This document shows, one piece after another, positions 7,550 through 11,534 of a stretch of 11,534 nt of DNA. The notes under the pieces are model-generated. The model searched no databases, had not been told where the DNA came from, and saw only the letters and a program-made list of their open reading frames with translations. The stretch lies in assembly GCA_026988135.1 (NCBI GenBank), contig JALSLT010000072.1:1-11534 (forward strand), read 5' to 3'. Positions within the stretch are counted from its first letter, which is position 1. Each line of letters begins with the position of its first letter. Position numbers and translations under genes: made by a program. The stretch is from Desulfurobacterium sp. (GTDB lineage Bacteria > Aquificota > Aquificia > Desulfurobacteriales > Desulfurobacteriaceae).

Positions 7550-8335
7550 CTATCCACCGAAAATTTTAAGAAGAATTACTGTTTTTGATATCAACATCTG
7601 CACAAGTGAATTCATAGCATAAACTATAGCAGAAAAACCGATAAAAAGTGCGGCAAAACCAACCATTATCTGCAAAGGTAATCCCACAATAAAAACGTTA
7701 ATCTGAGGAATCAACCTGTTTATCAGTGCAAGAGCAAGGTTAACAACAAAAAGTGTAAGCATTATCGGGAAAGCAAGCTTAAAAGAAAGAAGGAAAAGAA
7801 GTTTTGCATTCCCCAACATAAAACCTAATAACGACGGGAAATCAAAAGAGATAACTTTTCCAACAGGAATAATTTTAAAACTTGCAACCGCAGAACCTAT
7901 CAAAAATCGATAAGCATCTGTCAAAAAGAACACAAGATAGAAAAAAAGTATATAAAACCTATCCAGAACGGAAATAACCCCGAAAGTCGGGTCAAACATG
8001 TTGGCAACTGTTATTCCCATTGAATAACTAACAAGCTCGGCCGCATAAGAAACTATCCCCAAAAATATAGCAGTCAAAAGTGCCATAGTAAATCCTATAA
8101 ACAACTCTTTCCCCACCAAAAACCCAAAATCTGCGAAAGAATAGTTTTCCAAAGGTACTCTCACACCTAAAATGGACGATACGAAAAAGGAAAGCGAAAC
8201 CAAAAGAAAAACTCTCACAGTAAAAGGAACCATCGCAGAATTTATAAAAGGAAACGCCATGAAAAACGCACCAAGCCTTGAAAAGACCGCAAAAAATCCG
8301 CCTATCTCGGAAGGAGTAATAATAGGAACATTCAT
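7550..8335 (-). CDS. fliR: Flagellar biosynthesis protein FliR
   Basis: FliR is an integral inner-membrane protein that joins FliP and FliQ to form the helical export gate of the flagellar type III secretion system. At 261 residues it has the usual length. Several long hydrophobic segments cover most of the protein, with family signatures ANMFDPTFGVISVLDRFY (about 111-128) and NLALALINRLIPQINVFIVG (199-218). The ATG overlaps the fliQ stop as ATGA and no clear Shine-Dalgarno sequence precedes it, so translation probably depends on ribosomes finishing fliQ. It is followed after 2 bases by flhB. Confidence 0.96.
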   Translation of the reverse strand: MNVPIITPSEIGGFFAVFSRLGAFFMAFPFINSAMVPFTVRVFLLVSLSFFVSSILGVRVPLENYSFADFGFLVGKELFIGFTMALLTAIFLGIVSYAAELVSYSMGITVANMFDPTFGVISVLDRFYILFFYLVFFLTDAYRFLIGSAVASFKIIPVGKVISFDFPSLLGFMLGNAKLLFLLSFKLAFPIMLTLFVVNLALALINRLIPQINVFIVGLPLQIMVGFAALFIGFSAIVYAMNSLVQMLISKTVILLKIFGG

Positions 8336-8601
8336 TTCAACAAAGAAACAATCATATTAAAATTTTCTTTTGTATAGTCCACCAACTTCACCATCATCCA
8401 ACTACCGAAAACAAAAAGAGCAACGAGAGCCGCAAGGATTTTAGGAATAAACGTAAGCGTCATCTCATGAATCTGAGTCGCAGCCTGAAATACACTTATA
8501 ACCAACCCGACAATGAAAGTTATAAGAAGTACAGGTGCACCTACAATAAGAGTAATTTTAAACATTTCATGCCCCATAGTTATAGCCTGATCAATTGTCA
8601 T
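8332..8601 (-). CDS. fliQ: Flagellar biosynthesis protein FliQ
   Basis: FliQ is the small two-helix membrane subunit that packs around FliP and FliR in the export gate. The reading frame is open further upstream, but the real start is most likely the ATG at 8601, giving 89 residues, the family's usual size, and the typical N-terminus MTIDQAITMGHEMFK. GGGAG six bases upstream supports this, and the ATG forms an ATGA overlap with the fliP stop. Two membrane helices lie at about 15-38 and 55-75. The conserved block between them reads FQAATQIHEMTLTFIPK (39-54). Confidence 0.96.
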   Translation of the reverse strand: MTIDQAITMGHEMFKITLIVGAPVLLITFIVGLVISVFQAATQIHEMTLTFIPKILAALVALFVFGSWMMVKLVDYTKENFNMIVSLLK

Positions 8602-9320
8602 CTGTAACTCCCGATTATCGCTTTTATCAAAAGCTCCCACCCATCCGAAAGTACAAACAGAATCAGTTTAAACGGAAGAGAAAGCATCATAGGCGGAATC
8701 ATCATCATCCCCATAGACATCAAAATACTTGCAACCAACATATCTATAACAATAAACGGAAGATAAATAACAAAAACAACTATAAAAGCTGTTTTCACCT
8801 CACTTATTATGAAAGCGGGGATAAGCGTAATCATTGAAAGCTCCGACGGAGACTTCACATTCTCACCGGAAAGGTCTATAAAAAGTTTCATGTCTTCTTT
8901 CCTGGTATTGTTGATAAGAAACTCCTTTATCGGCTCTATAGATCGATTTATCGCCTCAATATCAGTTATCTGTTTATCCATATAAGGCTTAATCGCAACA
9001 TCGTCAATTTTATTAAAAACCGGTTTCATAACAAAAAAAGTGAGGAAAAGAGAAAGAGCTATTATTACCTGATTCGGCGGAGTTTGAGGTGTTCCAAGAG
9101 CATTTCTCAAAAGTGAAAGAATAATAACTATCCGCGTAAAAGCGGTAAGCGTTATAAGAATGGCAGGAGCAAGAGAAATAATTGTAATAAAAAGAATTAT
9201 TTTTAAGTTCACATCCAGATTTCCGAAATTAGAAACAAGATTCTGCACGGGTTCCCCTGAAGCTGTATAGGGAACCAGAACAAAGCTAGCCAGTAGCAGG
9301 GGGATTATTATCTTCTTCAT
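8598..9320 (-). CDS. fliP: Flagellar biosynthesis protein FliP
   Basis: FliP is the core subunit of the membrane export gate (five copies with FliR and FliQ). The open frame extends to 9377, but I place the start at the ATG 9320, because it puts a signal peptide at the N-terminus (two Lys, a hydrophobic run, cleavage probably near TASG-E, about residue 22) and gives 240 residues, close to the usual 245. Family signatures are strong: FTRIVIILSLLRNALGTPQT (61-80), PAFIISEVKTAFIVVF (168-183) and the methionine-rich MSMGMMMIPPMM (201-212), known in the family as the gasket that seals the pore. This start overlaps the end of fliO by 35 bases, and the site before it (GAGTGGG) is only moderate, so the exact start is less certain than the identity. 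Confidence 0.95.
   Translation of the reverse strand: MKKIIIPLLLASFVLVPYTASGEPVQNLVSNFGNLDVNLKIILFITIISLAPAILITLTAFTRIVIILSLLRNALGTPQTPPNQVIIALSLFLTFFVMKPVFNKIDDVAIKPYMDKQITDIEAINRSIEPIKEFLINNTRKEDMKLFIDLSGENVKSPSELSMITLIPAFIISEVKTAFIVVFVIYLPFIVIDMLVASILMSMGMMMIPPMMLSLPFKLILFVLSDGWELLIKAIIGSYR
8608..8612 (-). promoter_or_regulatory. Ribosome-binding site of fliQ
   Basis: GGGAG on the minus strand, six bases before the ATG at 8601, inside the end of fliP. It favours the 89-residue FliQ over the longer reading that would start 39 bases upstream. Confidence 0.65.
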
Positions 9321-9567
9321 CAACCCACTCTTTAATCTTCCTGATATTTCCTTCATCACATGAGAGAAGAAATTCACTATCTTTCACCTTGACCAACACA
9401 AGAGTTTTATTCTTTCCAACATATTTTAACTCTTTTATAACTATTTCTCCTTTATTATCAGGCTTAAATGGAAAAGAAAATCTATAAGAAAAGCGATAAA
9501 TAAGCAGGAGAAAAAAAACAATCAGAAAAAAAACAATAACCGTTTTTATAAGATACAGATCAATCAA
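9286..9567 (-). CDS. fliO: Flagellar assembly protein FliO
   Basis: FliO is a small bitopic membrane protein that helps FliP assemble into the export gate. This 93-residue protein has one membrane helix at about 5-25, a basic stretch (YRFSYRF), and a small cytoplasmic domain with the FliO-like pattern VIKELKYVGKNKTLVLVKVK and a later LLSCDEGNIRKIKEW. Sequence conservation in this family is low; the call rests on this pattern and on the position between fliN and fliP. The start is a TTG at 9567, preceded by AAAGGT at about 9 bases, and it overlaps the fliN 3' end by 8 bases. No ATG in the frame precedes the membrane segment. The 3' end overlaps fliP by 35 bases. Confidence 0.85.
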   Translation of the reverse strand: MIDLYLIKTVIVFFLIVFFLLLIYRFSYRFSFPFKPDNKGEIVIKELKYVGKNKTLVLVKVKDSEFLLSCDEGNIRKIKEWVDEEDNNPPATG

Positions 9568-9790
9568 GATCTATTACCTTTACGCCAAACTTATCATTTA
9601 CTGCTATTAGCTCACCTACGGCAAAACGCTGCCCGTTTATCTTTATAGAGAGAAATTCCTCGAGATTTTTATCAAGAGAAAGGATATCTCCCTCTCTGAG
9701 CTTTAGGAGATATCCGAAAGGTTTAACGGTTTTACCCACTTCAACACTTAAAAGCAAACTAACATCTTTCAAATTCTCTATTTTCAACAT
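9560..9790 (-). CDS. fliN: Flagellar motor switch protein FliN (minimal SpoA domain)
   Basis: FliN forms the lower ring of the flagellar C-ring, which sorts export substrates and helps set rotation. This 76-residue protein is little more than one SpoA (FliMN C-terminal) domain: LKDVSLLLSVEVGKTVKPFG (7-26), LREGDILSLDKN (31-42), then ING at 51-53 and VGELIAVNDKFGVKVIDLD to the end. Longer FliN proteins carry an extra N-terminal part that is missing here. It begins 6 bases after the fliL stop, in the same frame, and its end overlaps fliO by 8 bases. No FliM lies upstream, where it is often found. It could be annotated as a FliM/FliN-family or SpoA-domain protein; the place in the operon supports FliN. 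Confidence 0.88.
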   Translation of the reverse strand: MLKIENLKDVSLLLSVEVGKTVKPFGYLLKLREGDILSLDKNLEEFLSIKINGQRFAVGELIAVNDKFGVKVIDLD

Positions 9791-9796
9791 AAAAAC

Positions 9797-10315
9797 TTAC
9801 CCTGTTTGAATTATGAAATCCGTAAAGTAAACATTTTTTACACCGCCTAAAGGCAGTATGGCATTTGCCCTCTTAGTAATTTCCTCTTTCAGGAATTCTA
9901 TTCCTTCGGGAGTTTTAAGGTCAGTCGAACGTTTTGTTAAAAGCAACGTTATAATCGCATCCTTTATCTCGGGGAGCCTTTTCTCTACTTCCTGCTGAAT
10001 TTTCTGGTTTTTGAGCTCCAAAATTATTGAAATCCTTAAATAACGTTCTATATCTTTATCAGCAAGATTTACCGTGAATGTACCAAGGTCATACATTATT
10101 CCTACATTCTCAGTAGCTTTTATCTCTTCAATTATTTTTTGCGCCTTCTGTTCTTGTGTTACTTTCTCTTTTTTGGAAAACATAAACTTATAAGCTGCAA
10201 AACCTCCACCACCTAAAACAAGCAACAACACAAGCAGCAAGATAAGCTTCTTCTTGCCACCACCCTGCTGCTCTTCACCTTCGGCAACCTGCTCCTGTTT
10301 TTCCTCTTCAGCCAT
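9797..10315 (-). CDS. fliL: Flagellar basal body-associated protein FliL
   Basis: FliL is a single-pass inner-membrane protein that surrounds or supports the MotAB stator at the flagellar motor. The 172 residues show a short cytoplasmic tail rich in Glu, Gln and Gly (1-20), one membrane helix (about 23-46), and the periplasmic FliL domain. Family patterns are clear: YDLGTFTVNLADKDIERYLR (75-94), a KRSTDLKTPEG block (128-138), and NVYFTDFIIQ close to the C-terminus (161-170). AAAAGAGG lies 5 bases before the ATG. The gene starts 35 bases after the flgE stop and is followed after 6 bases by fliN. Confidence 0.95.
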   Translation of the reverse strand: MAEEEKQEQVAEGEEQQGGGKKKLILLLVLLLVLGGGGFAAYKFMFSKKEKVTQEQKAQKIIEEIKATENVGIMYDLGTFTVNLADKDIERYLRISIILELKNQKIQQEVEKRLPEIKDAIITLLLTKRSTDLKTPEGIEFLKEEITKRANAILPLGGVKNVYFTDFIIQTG

Positions 10316-10350
10316 AAAAACCTCTTTTACAAGATAATCTAAACACTCAA

Positions 10351-11534
10351 TTATCTTTTAATATTCATTGTCTCCTGAAGTATCTGATCATCTGTTGTAA
10401 TAACCCTTGCATTTGCCTGATACGCCCTCTGAGCTGTAATAAGATTTATAAATTCAGACGCTATGTCAACATTAGACATCTCAAGCATTCCACTTCTAAC
10501 TTTAGATATAACCCCTCCGGGCATTATTACAGGAGTATATGTTTGCTGATTCGGGAGATACAACCAACCTCCTTTACGGGTAAGCATCTCTTTATCTTTA
10601 AATGTTGCTATCGCAAGCCTTGCTATATCTTTAACTTTACCGTTGGTATAAGACGCTTTCAACACTCCATCTTCACTCACGGAAATAGCCATAATATCAC
10701 CTTTATTATTTCCATCCTGCTCGGCATAAAATATAAAATCGGAAGCTACCTGCCTCATACCGTCAAACTGCATATTGATATTAAGAGGCGATGTAGCACC
10801 ATTTGTAAGATTCACAGAAACCGCTGTTGGTGAACCTCCTGTTAAATTCCCATCACTATCAAAAGTTAATGTACTTGTTCCCACCTGAGTTGTCGTGTCA
10901 CCATCAGCGTAAATATGAACATCCCAGGAATTTGTTGCCGCATCTGCATGAACAAAATAAAGGTCAAGAGTATGAGGATTACCAAGGGAGTCATAAACAG
11001 CAACCGAATTCACATAGTTATATGTATTCGAATCGTTAGGGTCAAAACCTCCGGAAGGAAGGACAGAAGCTCTGGAATCAAGGTTACTCGGCTCCTTCAA
11101 TTTAACAAAAGTTGTCATTGTAGGTTCCATACTCATTGGAACATTAACACTCCCGATGGAACCGGACATGTTCCCTACATCATCAAGCATCCAACCCTGT
11201 ATCTTCATACCAAGGGTATTAATTAAATCTCCGTTTGCATCAAGCCTAAACTGCCCGTTTCTTGTATAGTAAGTAACACCGGCATCGGCTTTAACCATAA
11301 AGAAACCCTCACCATCAAGAGCAAGGTCAAGAGGGTTATTTGTGTTCATAAATGTACCCTGAGAAAAATCTTTGGCAGTAGCACTGACATATACTCCTCC
11401 ACCTATTTCAAGATTTTTCGGAGAACCGTTACTATAAGTTGTCAAACTACTGGCAAGAAGATCCTCGAATACCGCTCTTTCAGATTTAAAACCTATAGTA
11501 TTAACGTTCGCAATGTTATCTGAAATAACCGATA
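10351..11534 (-). CDS. flgE: Flagellar hook protein FlgE (5' end beyond window)
   Basis: FlgE polymerises into the hook, the flexible joint between rod and filament, and is exported through the gate encoded downstream. The frame is open to the right edge and gives 393 residues; only about the first 10-20 appear to be missing. The first visible residues, SVISDNIANVNTIGFKSERA, are the conserved N-terminal rod/hook domain. A FlgE/FlgF/FlgG-type block (PLDLALDGEGFFMVK) follows, then the FlaE-like middle domain (VYDSLGNPHTLDLYFVHADA), and the C-terminal domain ending in ITAQRAYQANARVITTDDQI, which forms the D0 helix. Size and the FlaE-like middle domain favour FlgE over FlgF or FlgG. An apparent TTG start at 11445 is internal, because the conserved N-terminus lies upstream of it. 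The gene leads the visible part of the flagellar operon; its promoter must lie outside the window. Confidence 0.94.
   Translation of the reverse strand, partial: SVISDNIANVNTIGFKSERAVFEDLLASSLTTYSNGSPKNLEIGGGVYVSATAKDFSQGTFMNTNNPLDLALDGEGFFMVKADAGVTYYTRNGQFRLDANGDLINTLGMKIQGWMLDDVGNMSGSIGSVNVPMSMEPTMTTFVKLKEPSNLDSRASVLPSGGFDPNDSNTYNYVNSVAVYDSLGNPHTLDLYFVHADAATNSWDVHIYADGDTTTQVGTSTLTFDSDGNLTGGSPTAVSVNLTNGATSPLNINMQFDGMRQVASDFIFYAEQDGNNKGDIMAISVSEDGVLKASYTNGKVKDIARLAIATFKDKEMLTRKGGWLYLPNQQTYTPVIMPGGVISKVRSGMLEMSNVDIASEFINLITAQRAYQANARVITTDDQILQETMNIKR

Noticed and set aside
8602..8640. Longer FliQ starting at 8640 (13 extra residues)
   Set aside because: The extra residues lie within the fliP coding region and do not fit the family N-terminus; the ATG at 8601 has a good ribosome-binding site and an ATGA overlap.
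9321..9377. Longer FliP starting at 9377 or 9356
   Set aside because: These starts would place up to 19 residues before the signal peptide and have no visible ribosome-binding site.

Overview
All genes in this window are on the minus strand, so transcription runs from the right edge (about 11534) to the left edge (1). The DNA is AT-rich and the proteins are rich in Lys, Glu and Ile. The gene content suggests a motile, Gram-negative (diderm), probably thermophilic bacterium: a flagellar export operon, a BamD-type outer-membrane lipoprotein, and the serine biosynthesis gene serA. The overall look resembles Aquificota of the Desulfurobacterium type, but this is inference from style and gene order, not a database match.

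Region 1 (11534-6504) is one tight flagellar operon in the order flgE (5' end cut off by the window) - fliL - fliN - fliO - fliP - fliQ - fliR - flhB. It encodes the hook protein, a stator-associated membrane protein, a minimal C-ring SpoA-domain protein, and the membrane export gate (FliP/Q/R with FliO as assembly helper) plus the FlhB specificity switch. Most of its genes overlap or nearly touch. fliP/fliQ and fliQ/fliR share ATGA stop-start overlaps, which points to translational coupling. No fliM lies between fliL and fliN, and no flhA follows flhB. FlhB carries NPEH instead of the common NPTH at its self-cleavage site.

Region 2 (6503-6282) is a 222-base intergenic region. It holds a short GC-rich hairpin with a T tail that probably ends the flagellar operon, followed by candidate sigma-70-type promoters and a good ribosome-binding site for serA.

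Region 3 (6281-1) holds serA (long-form phosphoglycerate dehydrogenase with an ACT domain), a 108-base spacer, a large radical SAM protein fused to a DUF2344-type C-terminal domain, rng (RNase G/E family), and the start of bamD (continues past the left edge). The last three genes touch or nearly touch and look like one operon. The spacer after serA contains two strong hairpins that share one arm and so cannot form together.

Most of the window is ordinary housekeeping and motility content. The points most worth a second look are the competing hairpins after serA, the uncharacterised radical SAM/DUF2344 protein with a second cysteine cluster coupled to RNase G, and the FlhB NPEH variant. I see no mobile elements, CRISPR arrays, tRNA or rRNA genes.
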